NCBI GenBank assembly: GCA_027972325.1
Contig: JAPMOS010000004.1
Span: 992,001 to 1,056,000 of the forward strand
Direction: 5' to 3'
Origin: Paratrimastix pyriformis
Lineage: Eukaryota; Preaxostyla; Paratrimastigidae
Length of the DNA: 64,000 nt
Positions 23,401-36,000 of the stretch are shown here, piece by piece. A program made the position numbers and the translations under genes. The notes beneath the pieces are model-generated. The model saw only the letters and a program-made list of their open reading frames with translations, did not search any database and was not told the origin of the DNA. Position 1 is the stretch's first letter; each line of letters begins with the position of its first letter.

Positions 23401-25680
23401 CTGCCCACGAGGGACGTCGGGTGGGAGCTGCTGACGACCCCCGTGCAGCCGACACCCGCGGGGCACCTAGGGGAGGGAGGGAAACGAGGCAGGGCGGGCC
23501 GAGGAAGGAGAGGAAGGCGAACAGATGAGATTTGTGATGCGTGAAGGGGAAGGGGTGACGGAGGCACAGACCAGGTGACGGCCCCGCATCGGCGGTTCCC
23601 GATGCTAGCGGGGCGAAGTGCTGCGATCGGACGAGGTAGCTGCCATCGGGCAGTTCGGTGATGGTGGGGGTAGAGGGCGGCGTATTCCACCCGATGACTG
23701 AGTTGTACACACTGCCCACAAGCGAGTTGGCTGGGGCCCACACGACAGACACCCGCAAAAAAGCGCGCATCCACACAGACAAAAAGACACCGAAGAGGAG
23801 AGAATACAGAATTGAGATGGTGGTGGTGGTGGTGGTGGTGGCGCGGTGGGGGGCAACCGCCACCCCTAAGTACCGGCGGCCCAAAGCAACAATCGGCGGG
23901 GGCCAAACGGACAGGAATTGCTGATTCCAGTGCAGCCCCCCGGCTGGCCCTGGCAGTGGCGCACCAGCCCCGCATCGGAGGTCGTGCCGGCATCGCCTTG
24001 ATACTCGTTATCCATCGCCAGGACATCCTGCAACCCGGAAGCGCACGCCAGACATGCACGCAGCAGCAGCAGCAACGTCAAGATGGAAGAGTATGGCGCT
24101 TGCTCGCGCGCACGAGCCGGCCGCCGCCTGCCCGTGCCCGTGCCAAGTGCGCGAGGTGTTCGATGCAAACCTTCTCGTGTGCGCCGGTTAATCCCCCCTC
24201 ATTTCCCTTGCTGTCTGTCTTGGGCGATTTCGGTCTTTCTCGTGTTCCCTTTTCAGGGCCCCGGTGGCTCGGTTTCCGGAAGATGAGAAGAGATCAACCC
24301 AGGCCCGCCGTGCGTGGCCAAGACCGACTGTGACAAGAAGCTGCTGGTTCCTGGTGCCGCCTGAGACGAGCTACGGAGCTGAGCACTGAGTGGGACGGAG
24401 CCAACCAGTTGGTATTGTAAGTGATTTTTTTTCTCTCTTTGTTCCCTTTTCCGGGCGCCCTGGTGTCTCTGGCTTCCAGAATAAGAGCATCCCGGGGAGG
24501 TGCCGTTGCCCCAGAACTTTGGAGGAACGCCAACGTAAGGGCGGCAAAGGCGGGATGGGTGCGGGAGCGCGGACCCCGTTGGAGAGGAAGTACACCTCAT
24601 CGCCAAACAAGTCACCGCCCTTTTGGCCAATGGCGGCGACGGTTGCCGAAATGGTCACCTGCCCGATGGCGCAGTCATAGGGCAGCCTGATGGGTGCCAA
24701 AGCGGAGGAGGGAGGATGATGGAGGGGGTGATGTGGCGTGAGGGTTCCGTGCGGGAAGCGATAGGGGCGGGGAGAGGGAATGGAAGGGGATGGATGGGGA
24801 TGAGGGGTTGGGAGGGGATGGGGTACGGACAGCATCAGGGCGCCCCGTTTCGCGTTCCATTCGGGCATCTGGACGATGGGCGGGTGCAGGGCGGTGGCCT
24901 TCTTGTACTTGGTCGACCGGAAGGCGCCCCCCGTCATGCTGCTGCGCAGCTCGCCCACCAGCGAGCCGTTCTTGGCGAAGTCGTAGAAGCCGATGCGGCC
25001 CTGGTACCCGTACGAGTTGTGGTCGCCCACGGCCAGGATGGTGTCCGTCATCCAGCCCAGGAAGAGGTTGCTCCCCACCGCGTCGGCCGGCAGCCGGAAC
25101 TGGCCCAGCAACGGCACAACGGCCGGGTCGGCGTTCGCTGCCATGCCGTTGCTGCCGGCGGCGGTGAAGCGGCGCAGGCGCTGGAGCGGGGAGGAGGAAA
25201 AACGCGCGAAGCAAGGAAAAAGGTTGGAAGCAAGGAAAAAGGTTGGAAGCAAGGAAAAAGGTTGGAAGCAAAAGAAAAGGTTGGAAGCAAGAGAGCAGGT
25301 CGCACCCCCATCCCATCCCATCCCCAACACCAACTCCACTCCGCGCCAAAGTCGGGGTTCGCAGACCTCCCAGGCGGCCTGCTGGGCCTTGGGACTATTG
25401 GCGTTGAACTGGTCCGGATCGCAGGCGGCGGTGGTCCCCGCCCCCCGATAGCGGAGGGTGCCCCGGAAGCGGATCCCCTCCGGTCCGGCCGCGGCGACAA
25501 CAGAGTCCGAGGCCCCGAGGTGCAAAGTGACCGGGGTCGGAAGGCAGTACTCCTCGCCAACCTCCAGCTCGTGCCCCTGGGCAACACTGGCCCGCCCCAG
25601 ATCGAAAAACAACAAACACAGAAGAAAAAGAGTGAATTCACAAACAGCCGAAGACGGGGCAACGGCCAGACATGCCAACC
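9903..25680 (-). CDS. Gene B: giant type I membrane protein, DUF5650-like + PA14-like + ~14 IPT/TIG domains
   Basis: The most complete member of the tandem family, with about 40 exons. Order from the N-terminus: hydrophobic leader (CEFTLFLLCLLFF, about 25,615-25,650); three unique N-terminal blocks (25,610-25,330; 25,190-24,830; 24,690-24,550); DUF5650-like repeats (about 24,030-17,720); a large exon with a PA14-like core (17,620-16,870, DDEVILRLWVDEPVQMIGWA); about 14 IPT/TIG domains (16,524-10,900), mostly one per exon, with ISGVSP / VTI.GSDF / C.AP motifs; a single membrane span (about 10,555-10,475, IALFVVGALMLAGGLVAIL followed by RRRR); and a tail with Ala-Pro repeats and 9 Gln ending in TAA. 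The layout fits a surface receptor or adhesin with its C-terminus in the cytoplasm. The initiating ATG is not resolved. TIG exons at 15,837-15,072 and 15,025-14,240 are a recent exon-pair duplication. Confidence 0.75.
10047..10073 (-). repeat. polyQ (CAG)9 in the gene B tail
   Basis: Nine CAG codons on the coding strand, followed upstream by the codons for VIII and an Ala-Pro rich run (about 10,090-10,170). This is the short allele of the tract that reaches 132 triplets in gene C. Confidence 0.9.
14240..15837 (-). repeat. Tandem duplication of two IPT/TIG exons
   Basis: The TIG exon at about 15,837-15,600 is almost identical to that at 15,025-14,782 (one Ser/Ala difference seen), and the TIG exon at 15,318-15,072 is almost identical to 14,488-14,240. 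The introns between them do not match: one has a short CAGCAT run, another an A/C-rich stretch at 14,590-14,690. Either the exons are held alike by gene conversion or selection, or the introns changed very fast. Confidence 0.85.
18885..19025. repeat. 28-bp minisatellite in a gene B intron
   Basis: Four to five copies of a 28-bp unit built on CAGACACCACGGACAGACAC. It lies in a large intron between DUF5650-like exons, next to (CA)n at 18,580-18,600. No coding signal. Confidence 0.85.
20380..20411. repeat. Poly-G run in a gene B intron
   Basis: About 30 consecutive G on the plus strand just upstream (minus-strand sense) of a DUF5650-like exon, so the transcript has a C-run near its acceptor. 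Similar runs occur at 12,308-12,340 (G), 28,888-28,915 (C) and 58,408-58,428 (C). Confidence 0.9.
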
Positions 25681-25699
25681 GGAGCGGTGCTTCGAACGC

Positions 25700-26277
25700 C
25701 GTCCACTGTAATCAGCACGGACGAACTCATGGTGGGGGCGACAGTGAGCTGGGGATGGCATTCGGATGTGATGAGCTCATCCTACGAGGAGACGTTGAGG
25801 AAAATCATCTTTTTTCAAAAACACAAATACCGACCAGTTCCCCCGAAAACGATGGTTCTGTCAGCTGGCGCGGAGGCGGGCAACTTGCGATTGCGCTCGC
25901 AACTGAAATAAAATCGATTGGAAAAATGGCTTTGACGAAAAAGAGTTGCGAACCCGAAAAGGCAATAAACAGTCCCAGAAGGGGCGGAACGCCATGTTGG
26001 GACATGAATTCTTGGTGTGTGTACCAGCTGAAAGCCCCGGTGTTGTGTTTGCAGAATTCAAAAAAACAAAAAATCTCGGTGTTCAGCACGTCCGGTCTGC
26101 ATTTTTGCAGAAAAAGGTGGTGGAAAACAGGAGCAAAAAAACCAACAACAACTCCAGCCGTGGCCCCAAAGAAAACAGTTCGAACAGAAGAGGTCACACA
26201 ATCTCCCAAAGGAGAAGAGAGGGCCGAACAACACGGAGGAAAAACACTCAAACAATACAACAGAGACCGTCAAGGAT
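25700..26277. promoter_or_regulatory. Spacer between genes C and B
   Basis: No gene is seen. It repeats the layout of the B/A spacer: conserved upstream block next to gene B (about 25,700-26,060), then the conserved region that follows the tail stop codon of the next copy (26,060-26,277). The duplicated unit therefore included gene plus spacer, as expected for unequal crossing-over. Confidence 0.6.
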
Positions 26278-26396
26278 TTAGAAAGACGCCGTGGGGGTTG
26301 GTGGGACCAACGGCGCGATCGACTCGGCCGGGGCCACAACATCAGCGGCATCGAGGGTCGTTGCCGGGAGAGAAGCTTCAACACCGACCGGTGCCA

Positions 26397-26793
<397 letters not shown>

Positions 26794-28904
26794 AACGATA
26801 ATAATGACTTGTGCCGGGGCCGGGGCCGGGGCCGGGGCCGGGGCCGGGGCCGGGGCCGGGAAAGCGGGAGTCAGGGGGTCGGGCGGAGGGGCGATCGGGT
26901 TGATCTGCACCATCTCGAGCCCGTCCCCCTTGGTCGGGCTGCCGGCCTCAACGGCCAGTGCGGCCGGGGTCAGATCGCCTGCGCGCGGGGGATGGGCGGG
27001 TGGGGACGGGACAGCCAGAGGCGAATCATCAGTCGCGGCCACACAGAGCACAAAAACCAGCACCATTTCGTTCGCCATGGTGCCGATCTGGAGAATACCG
27101 GGTTGGATGAGATCAAACAAGGCGGAGATGCAGGGAGACGTGGCGACTGTGTGCGGTGCGGACCAGGGCGTTGGTCTCATTGACGGTGCCCACGGGGATG
27201 ATGCCCGCACTCGGGTTGAAGAAGGCCGCCGCCCCGGACGAGGCGGCCGATGTGACGGAGTTCGTCCACCGAGACGATACCATCAAGAAGTTGCCGTTGT
27301 CGAAGAACAGAATGTTGTTGCCGGCCCCCATGGGAGTCGTTGCCGTCATGGCGCCAATCCAGTCGCCCGAAGTGCCGCCCACCTGACGAGGGACGAGAAA
27401 GAAAAGCCAGTGGCAGGTGCGCATGGTCGAGAAGTGTGTCAGGTGTGGTGACTGAAGGACTGGGCTGTCAGGTGGGAATGGAAGATGGTATACCGGTTGG
27501 CATTGCGTGCGGGACCAAGGAGGGCGACGGACCAGGCTGTTGGTGAGACATCGCCCCTCCCCAATGCGATAAATATAGAAAACCGGACAGGAATCGCTGA
27601 CGCCAATGCAGCCCCCCGCATCGGAGGCCGTGCCGGCATCGCCTTGATACTCGTTATCCATCGCCAGAACATCCTACAACCGATGCCGAAGAAGAGCAGA
27701 GATGGAAGAGGAAGAGGAAGACGGTGGTGACGATGATTGGATGCTGATGATGGGGTGATGCTGATGCTGATGCTGATGCTGATGCTGCTGATGCTGATGC
27801 TGATTGGATGATGATTGGATGATGATTGGATGATGATTGGATGATGATTGGATGATTGGATGATGATTGGGTGATGATGAATGAGGATGGATGAGGACGG
27901 ATGGGTTGTCTGTGTGTGGAGCCTGTGTGTGTGTGAGCCTGTGTGTGTGTGTGTGTGGGGGCAAGGATGGCGCCGTTCCCGAACGCTCCGATCACGAGAC
28001 GCTGGAAAGGCACCGGCCAAGGGAGGGGGTCCGGGAGCGCGGACCCCGTTGGAGAGGAAGTACACCTCATCGCCAAACAAGTCACCGCCCGTTTGCCAAT
28101 GGCGGCGACGGTTGCCGAAATGGTCACCTGGCCAATGGCGCAGTCATATGGCAGCCTGGTGGAGGGATGGATGGGAGAAGAAGAAGAAAAGTGGCGGGGC
28201 GTGTGGAGTAAAGAAGGAAGAAGTAACGGGAAAACAAAGAACAGAGAGGTTGAAGAGACAGCACGTGTGCCACTGCACCCGTGGGCGAAGGAATCCCCCG
28301 TTTGAAAGGCTCGTTCGGCGGGGTGTGTGAGCGTTCGATGCGCAAGCCGACGCAGTGGACGAGGAGGGGAGGATGGCGGAGAGGGGATGGTGGAGGGGGT
28401 ACGGACAGCATCAGGGCGCCCCGTTTCGCGTTCCATTCGGGCATCTGGACGATGGGCGGGTGCAGGGCGGTGGCCTTCTTGTACTTGGTCGACCGGAAGG
28501 CGCCCCCCGTCATGCTGCTGCGCAGCTCGCCCACCAGCGAGCCGTTCTTGGCGAAGTCGTAGAAGCCGATGCGGCCCTGGTACCCGTACGAGTTGTGGTC
28601 GCCCACGGCCAGGATGGTGTCCGTCATCCAGCCCAGGAAGAGGTTGCTCCCCACCGCGTCGGCCGGCAGCCGGAACTGGCCCAGCAACGGCACAACGGCC
28701 GGGTCGGCGTTCGCTGCCATGCCGTTGCTGCCGGCGGCGGTGAAGCGGCGCAGGCGCTGGAAAGGAGAAAAGGTCGGAGGCAAGCGAGAGGATCCTCTTC
28801 CGTTCCACCCCAAGGTCCAAGCTCCACGCCCCAGGCCCCACTCCGCCAAAGACTGGATTCGCTGGCCTCCCATGCTGTTTAGCGTGCATCCCCCCCCCCC
28901 CCCC

Positions 28905-29012
28905 CCCCCCCCCCATCCCCATCCCCATCCCCATCCCCAACCCCAACACCAACCCCAACACCAACACCAACACCAACACCAACACCAACACCAACACCAA
29001 CACCAACACCAA
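28905..29012. repeat. CCCCAT / CCAACA hexamer run in a gene C intron
   Basis: A poly-C run followed by CCCCAT and ACCAACACCAAC repeats inside the first intron of gene C, where genes A and B have the 19-bp minisatellite. No coding signal. Confidence 0.85.
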
Positions 29013-29349
29013 TTTGCCAAGACTGGGTTCGCGGACCTCCCAGGCAGTCTGCTGGGCCTTGGGGCTGTTGGTGTTGAACTGGTCCGGATCGCAGGTGGCA
29101 GAGGCCACCGCCACCCGATAGCGGAGAATACCCCGGAAGTGCACTCCCGCCGAATCCGACCGAGGTGACGACGGAATCCGAGGCTCCGAGGTGCAGAGTG
29201 ACCGGAGTCGGAAGGCAGTACTCCTCGCCAACCTCCAGCTCGTGCCCCTGGGCAACACTGGCCCCCATCCAAAAAAACAAAAAGTGAATGCACAAACAGC
29301 CTGAGACGAGGCAATGGCAGACATGCCAACTGGAGCGGTGCTTCGAACG

Positions 29350-30096
29350 CCGCCCACCGTAATCAGGACGGACGAGCTCAGGGTGGGGGCGACAGTGAGC
29401 TATTCGGATGTGATGAACTCATCCTAAGAGACGAGATCGTATTTTCTGATCAAAAAAAATTACCGACCAGTTCCCCCGAAAACGATGTTTCTGTCAGCTG
29501 GCGCGGCGGTGGGCAACTTGCGATCGCGTTCGCAACAACTGGAAAAATCGCTTTGACAAACAACCGAAAAGAGGCGCGAACCTGAAGACAATAAGTAGTC
29601 CCAGAAGGGGCGGAACGCCGTGTCGGGACATAAAAGTCTTTGACACCCGGTGAAACCCAGCGGGAATGCCCCGGTGTTGTGTTCGCAAAACCGAACAAAA
29701 CAGGCCCCGCTTCGCGATGTTGCGAAGAGATCCTTGAGCGCGATCCATTTGCTCAAATATAAATCGAAATTCCAGTTTGGCAAAAGGTCCGCTGTCGTTT
29801 GGGTTCGTTTTCCGGCAAAGTGGAAAGTCCCTCGGGCCACTGCCCGTCCTTCTTTCTCGTGTTCGTGCAGCCTCGTGGGAGGCTAACTGAAGATTACAAG
29901 AGGACCCTTGAATGAATCCTCTTCCTCCCTTTCGTTTCACTCCTCTTCCTTTCTCCTTCACCTCTTTCATCGTTCTTCTCCGGCAATTGCCCCATCGTCC
30001 CCGGGCCAACACGTTTTTCCACCTCACTCTGCAGCCCTTCGCCCGCCTCGCCGTCTAGAGTGAACGCACTTAGATTCATCACACGGCACTCTCCGA
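29350..30096. promoter_or_regulatory. Spacer upstream of gene C, after the OCRL stop
   Basis: No gene is seen in about 0.75 kb. The first 350 bp (to about 29,700) is the conserved upstream block shared with genes A and B. The rest (29,700-30,096) is less GC-rich, unlike the other spacers, and probably holds the OCRL 3' UTR and terminator. The left family array therefore ends here. Confidence 0.6.
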
Positions 30097-33000
30097 TCAT
30101 CTGATCAGATCCGCCATAAACTGCGCGAGAGCCGGCGAGAGCGAGCCTCCACTTTGGAAGAAGGCTGAACAGAGGGCCGTCTGGAAGTCTAAAAGAACAG
30201 CCAAACGATTGAAGTGGGGGTTCAGAGGCTGTGACAGACCGAGAGTCTGGCGACATGGGGGCAGGTGCTTGAGCAAGACGAGACAGTAGGTCAGGGCGGT
30301 GCCCACCATGACCGGCATTTGGTTGAGGATGCTCCACTTCATGGATACCGAACCCCTGGAATGGGAGACAAACAGAAACGGGAGAAGGAACAGGAATGAA
30401 CCCGCCCGTGGATCTGGCGCAAGAAACTGTGGGTTTTGGCAGGTGCGGGGTGGTCACACAGACCGCTGGGCGGCGGTCATGAGGGAGTGGTACTCACGCG
30501 AGATCAGCGGTCGGGGGAGCGCTTCGAAGAAGACCACGATAGACTGCAGCATCGCAGGCAGGGTGGCCGTCACTGGGCGCAGGAGGGAGGCGAAGGGGAG
30601 GGGTTTCAGAGGTACTGGGCCACAACGAACCCCCCCCTCCGCGAAGGAACAGAGGGAGAGAGCAAAATCACGAGAAAACGAAAACGCCCCACTCACGCAC
30701 GGCACACCAGCCAGCAGACGAGGGAACTCGGTGCCCGTGTCGAGGGCCTCGCGGATCTCGGCCAGGGTGACGAGGGTCGTCGGGTCGCCCATGTCCAGCG
30801 GCCGCATCGCAGGCAGCTTGCCGAAACACGGCGCGCATAATAGCAACAGCCAAAAACAGACAGCCGTTGAGAGAGGGCGCGAGGCGCAGATAGAATCGAC
30901 AGTACAGGCTGCAGCACAGAACAGTTCACGCCATGCAGAACGCTCACAGCCAGGCAGCGTCCTTTTTCGCCATGTCCGGGCGTTCGTCCCCCTCCTCGGA
31001 CACAGACCTGCCCCCGATGGGCGAATATGAATGCTGCCATGCGCCAGAGCTCCGCCGGGATGCTGTTGGTTCGCTGGGGCTGGGCGGGCTGCAGCAGGGC
31101 CGACAGGGTGGCGGGTGGCGGCAGGAGGGGGGAGGTAGCCGAGGCGACGGGGGATGGAGACTCGAGCGAGCGGATGGGCCGGGGCAGGTCGACTGGGGTG
31201 CCAAGGGAGGGGTGGTGGGATGCGTATGTCAAAGGCATGGCGAGTTAAGAGTAGATCAACGTGAGGAGAGGATGACGACGAGTGTTCATCGGATATCGAC
31301 GGGGTCAAAAAGGTATCCTTGTCAAAGGTACGCGTGTCAAATCAAAGGTCTGATGTGTCAAAGGTATGTGTGGTCAATCAATCACACCGACCCCTCCTCC
31401 ATGCCCCTCCTCCCTACCCCTCCTCCCTACTCCCCCACCTGCCCCCCGCCCACCCCCCGCGACACGATTCGCTGGCGCTTCTCAACCGCCTTCTTCGGCC
31501 TCGCCTGCCTGCCCCTGCCCCCGGCTCATGTCCACAGATCGAGTCGGCCCTCACGCACTCGTCATCCGTCTGGGGGGTCGTTTGTAGGTGCGTGTGTGGC
31601 GGGTGCAGTGGGTGCCGTGGCCATGGGGGAGCAGCGGGTGAAGACATGGCGGAACGGACGGAGGAACGGAAGCCGAGCGCCGAAGCACGAGGGCAGGTAG
31701 TGGCCCGAGAAGGTGATCTGGATGGGGCGGGGAGGCGGCGCACGTCGATGAAGATCAGCGCGGGTGGGGCAGCCGGGAGGTGTGTGCGTGTGTGTCAATC
31801 CAGGGGTCGAAGTCACGGTGATGAGACGACTGGGGAGTTTTTGTGGTTCTGGGGACAACAGCGGAGCGGAGGCCCGCAGGCAGAAAGGCAGAGGAGAGGG
31901 CGGGCGGGCGGGCGGGCGGGCGGGCGGGCGGGCGGGGGCGGGCGGGCGGGCGAGGCCACAGAATGGGACGGAACGAAGTGGTCGCGCCCATCGACGATCT
32001 GGAAGACGACGATGCAGTTGAGGGCCTGCTGGCGCTCGTTCAGGCTGCAGCGGGGCAGGCCGGGGGGCCGCGGGAAAGACCGACGCCCGCCATCACATCC
32101 GAGGGAATGGAAGAGATGAGATATGACAGAGAACCAACAGCAGCATCAGGAGCACAACAGTCATCATCATCATCCGATCATCATTTCCACCGCAACAGGA
32201 GGGGAGGGGAGGAGGAGGAGGAGGAGGGAGGAGGAGGAGGGGGGGAGGGGGGAGGGGAGGGGAGGGAGGGGAGGGAGGGGAGAGGGGCACTGGGGCCGTG
32301 CATGCAGGCAGAACAGACTCGGCAGTGAGCTCGCTGGGGCCGCGCACGATGGCCGTGCAGACGATGTCGACCGATTCGCCCGGCTGGAGGGTCCCCGTCG
32401 TGGGATGGGCAACCAGCCAGCCCGGCAGGGGCGTGTCCGCGTCGGGCCGCGAGAATTGGAAGCGGGCAGGGACCTGGTGCGTGCGTGTGTGTGTATGTGC
32501 GTGCGTGTGTGTATGTGCGTGTGTGTATGTGCGTGCGTGTGTGTATGTGCGTGCGTGTGTGTGTATGTGCGTGCGTGTGTGTGTTGTACAGAAGCAGAAG
32601 CAATGTGCGTGCGTGTGTGGTGTATGTGCGTGTGTGGAGTAAAGAGGGAAAGAAGTAACGGGAAAACAAAAACCAGAGAGAAAGACAGCACGAATGTCAC
32701 TGCACCCGTGGGCGAAGGAATGTGTGTGTGGAGCAAAAGGACTGGTGAGGAATCGGTCAAGAAGGATCTCCAATGACGCACAGCTCACGACCTGGGTGGT
32801 GTGTATGGGAGGATGTGCAGGTGAGGCGGCCAGACAGCGCAGCAGGCGCGCGAGATCATGTCCATGCCCCACGCCCCATGCCCCACGGAGGAGCGGACCT
32901 TCCCCCAGGTTGTGACGAGTGCGTGCGCCACAGAGGATGGTGGTGCGGACCTTCCCCAGGTTGACCACGTTGAGCGTCCGCTTGACGGGGCTCCCATACG

Positions 33001-36000
33001 CGACCGTGCCAAACTCAATCTGGGTGGCCGAGACGGCGGCCGTGGGGATGCTGTCATTGATCAGCCGGTCCATGTCCCGAATCAGCGAGCTGTAGACTGC
33101 CTCGCGCCGCTTGGCCGAGACGACCCAGACCTGGAATGGGGGTTGGGGGAGGCCCGCGGGGAGATGGAGACATGAGAATCAAGCCCCCGTGGCCGTTCCA
33201 AAAACAAACGGAAAAAAAATGCGAGGCCCACAGGAACCAGAGCGCATAATTGGCACAGGAACCAGAGCGAATAGTTGGCACAGGAACCAGAGCGCATAAT
33301 TGGCACAGGAACCAGAGCGAATAGTTGGCACAGGAACCAGAGCGCATAATTGGCACGGGATGAGTCAGGTCCAGCCAGATCCATGCAAAAGGCAGCGGCA
33401 TCATCACCAACCCCCGTTCATCCCCGTCGCCGTCATCACCCCCGCCATGGACATCACCCCTGTCATCATCCACCACCGCCGTCCTTGATGGAGAAACTGT
33501 GTTAGGAAACAATCTTACAATCAATGGCGGCACTCATACAGTCAATGGTGAAACGACATTTAATGGACTTGTCAAATTCAATTGTGATGTCATTTTGCCT
33601 TCTGCTCCTATTCCTGACATGTCAATTGGACAACTGTCTAATGTGGATGTGTCAACTGGACTTGTCGATAAACAAATACTGCTTTATGATGCTACTTCTC
33701 AATGCTGGAAGAATTCTGCTGCAAATGAATCAACCACTGCTAAATACAACACCATCACAGAAATGACTGCCGGTAATGGCACTTCAGTTAATAATGTACT
33801 TCTGGCTTCTGGAAAAATCACCGCAACTAATGCACAAATCAACCTCTTTTACCGCCGCTGGATTGCTCATCATTGCCGTCAAACCCACCACCATCCCTGC
33901 CATCGACATCACCCTGCCCAGAGAAGAGGACGGACCGGCGCATCGACAGCACCCCCGGTCACAACCCCCCGTCATCCACCACCCCCGCCATCATCATCAT
34001 CCCACGTCATCATCACCACCCCCCGTCATCATCATCACCCCCCGTCATCATCATCACCCCCGTCATCATCACCCCCGTCATCCACCACCCCCGCCATCAT
34101 CATCACCCGTCATCCACCACCCCCGCCATCATCATCATCCCACGTCATCATCACCACCCCCCGTCATCATCATCACCCCGTCATCATCACCCGTCATCCA
34201 CCACCCCCGCCATCATCATCACCCGTCATCCACCACCCCGCCATCATCATCATCCCACGTCATCATCACCACCCCCCGTCATCATCATCACCCCCCGTCA
34301 TCATCATCACCCCCCGTCATCATCATCACCCGTCATCCACCACCCCCGCCATCATCACCCCCTGTCATCATCACCCCCTGTCATCATCACCCCTGTCATC
34401 CTCACCCCCGTCATCACCATCACCCCTGTCATCCACAGACCGGCACATCGAACAGGGCCGCGACGGGCCTGTGGTCGGACATCAGCGAGGTGTCGATGCG
34501 ATGATACGAGCGCAGCAGGATCTGGTCACGCAGCTGCGTCGGGGGGGCGCTGTCCTCCCCGGGGCCACCCGACACGGTCGCGTAGATCCCACGCACGGGA
34601 GGGGTGCCTGCAGTACCCGCGGGCGCGTCGGCCGGGGGCAGCGAACGGAGCTGGATGCAGGCGGGGCGGTCGGGGTCTTGGAGGCGATCCAGCTGGCGAC
34701 GTGGGACGCGGAAGAGCACGCGGTCGCACCAGGAGGGAGTCCGGGGGTGCTCCGCGCTGGTGTGCGGATGTGGGGTTGGGGGGTGGGAGACCGTGCTTCT
34801 TTGTGCCATCACGCCACTCGTCGTCGGGCTGATGGTGATGATCACGGTGAGTGGTGGTGCTCGCGGACAGTGATGATGGGGGGGGGGGGGGATGATGATG
34901 GCGGGGATGCATCCTGTCGACTTCTCACGTCCCCACAGTGGAATGGGGTGGGGGTGGGGGGGTGAGGCATCCGCACCTGACGTGGTACGAGGCCGTGTGT
35001 GGGCGGTACTTGTACGTGGGCGCAAAGCGAATGGGTCCCTCGGCGCAGCCCGGGAATGTGGTCTGCTTCTCCCGTTCGATGCACAGCTGCAGGGGTGGCC
35101 GTCCCACCAACAAACGGGAGAGTGCGAAAAAGAGGGAGGGGGATGGGGATGGGAATGTGGTCTGCTTCTCCCGTTCGATGCACAGCTGCAGGGGTGGCCG
35201 TCCCACCAACAAACGGGAGAGTGCGAAAAAGAGGGAGGGGGATGGGGATGGGAATGTGGTCTGCTTCTCCCGTTCGATGCACAGCTGCAGGGGTGGCCGT
35301 CCCACCAACAAACGGGAGAGTGCGAAAAAGAGGGAGGGGGATGGGGATGGGAATGTGGTCTGCTTCTCCCGTTCGATGCATAGCTGCAGGGTGGCAAACA
35401 ACAGTGAGAAAAGGCCCCGAGGCGGTGTGACGTGTGAAAAAGAGGGAGGATGATGGAATGCATTCGATGCACAGCGGCAGGGTGGCACCGCCCGGGGAGA
35501 AAGGCCCCGACGCGATGCGGAGTGTGAAAATGAGGGAGGAGGATGGGATGGGAAGATGGTATGCTTCTCCCACAGCAAGGTGGCGTCGCCCCCCAAGTGG
35601 AGAAAGGGGGAAGAATGATGTGACGAAGACGCGGTGCATTGATGGGGGCCGTCGGGAGAGAGGCGAGGGGGGAGAGAGCCCGGAGTGGGTGGAATCACGG
35701 AGGACGGGGCAGCGTGCGGGTGCGTGCGGTTGTGGGGGCGGGGGTGCAGACCTGGTTGTGTGAGGGCATGCGGTTGTGGAGGTGGCCGGGGGGGGGGGGG
35801 GGGGGATGCAGACCTGGTCGTGGGCGAGGAGGGTGTCCCACTGCTCGGCCTCCACCTGGGCCACGGCCTCGGGGCAGCCCATGTTGAGCCGGTAGTTGAA
35901 GTCCCCCATCCAGATCACGTGACTGCGGGACAAGAATACGGGCATGACAATGCGTGCTTGTTAGAGCCGGTAGTTGAAGTCCCCCATCCAGATCACGTGA

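Noticed and set aside
33486-33858. A host gene nested in the OCRL intron
   Set aside because: No start or promoter, abrupt composition change at both edges, and virus-like motifs. A captured fragment fits better.
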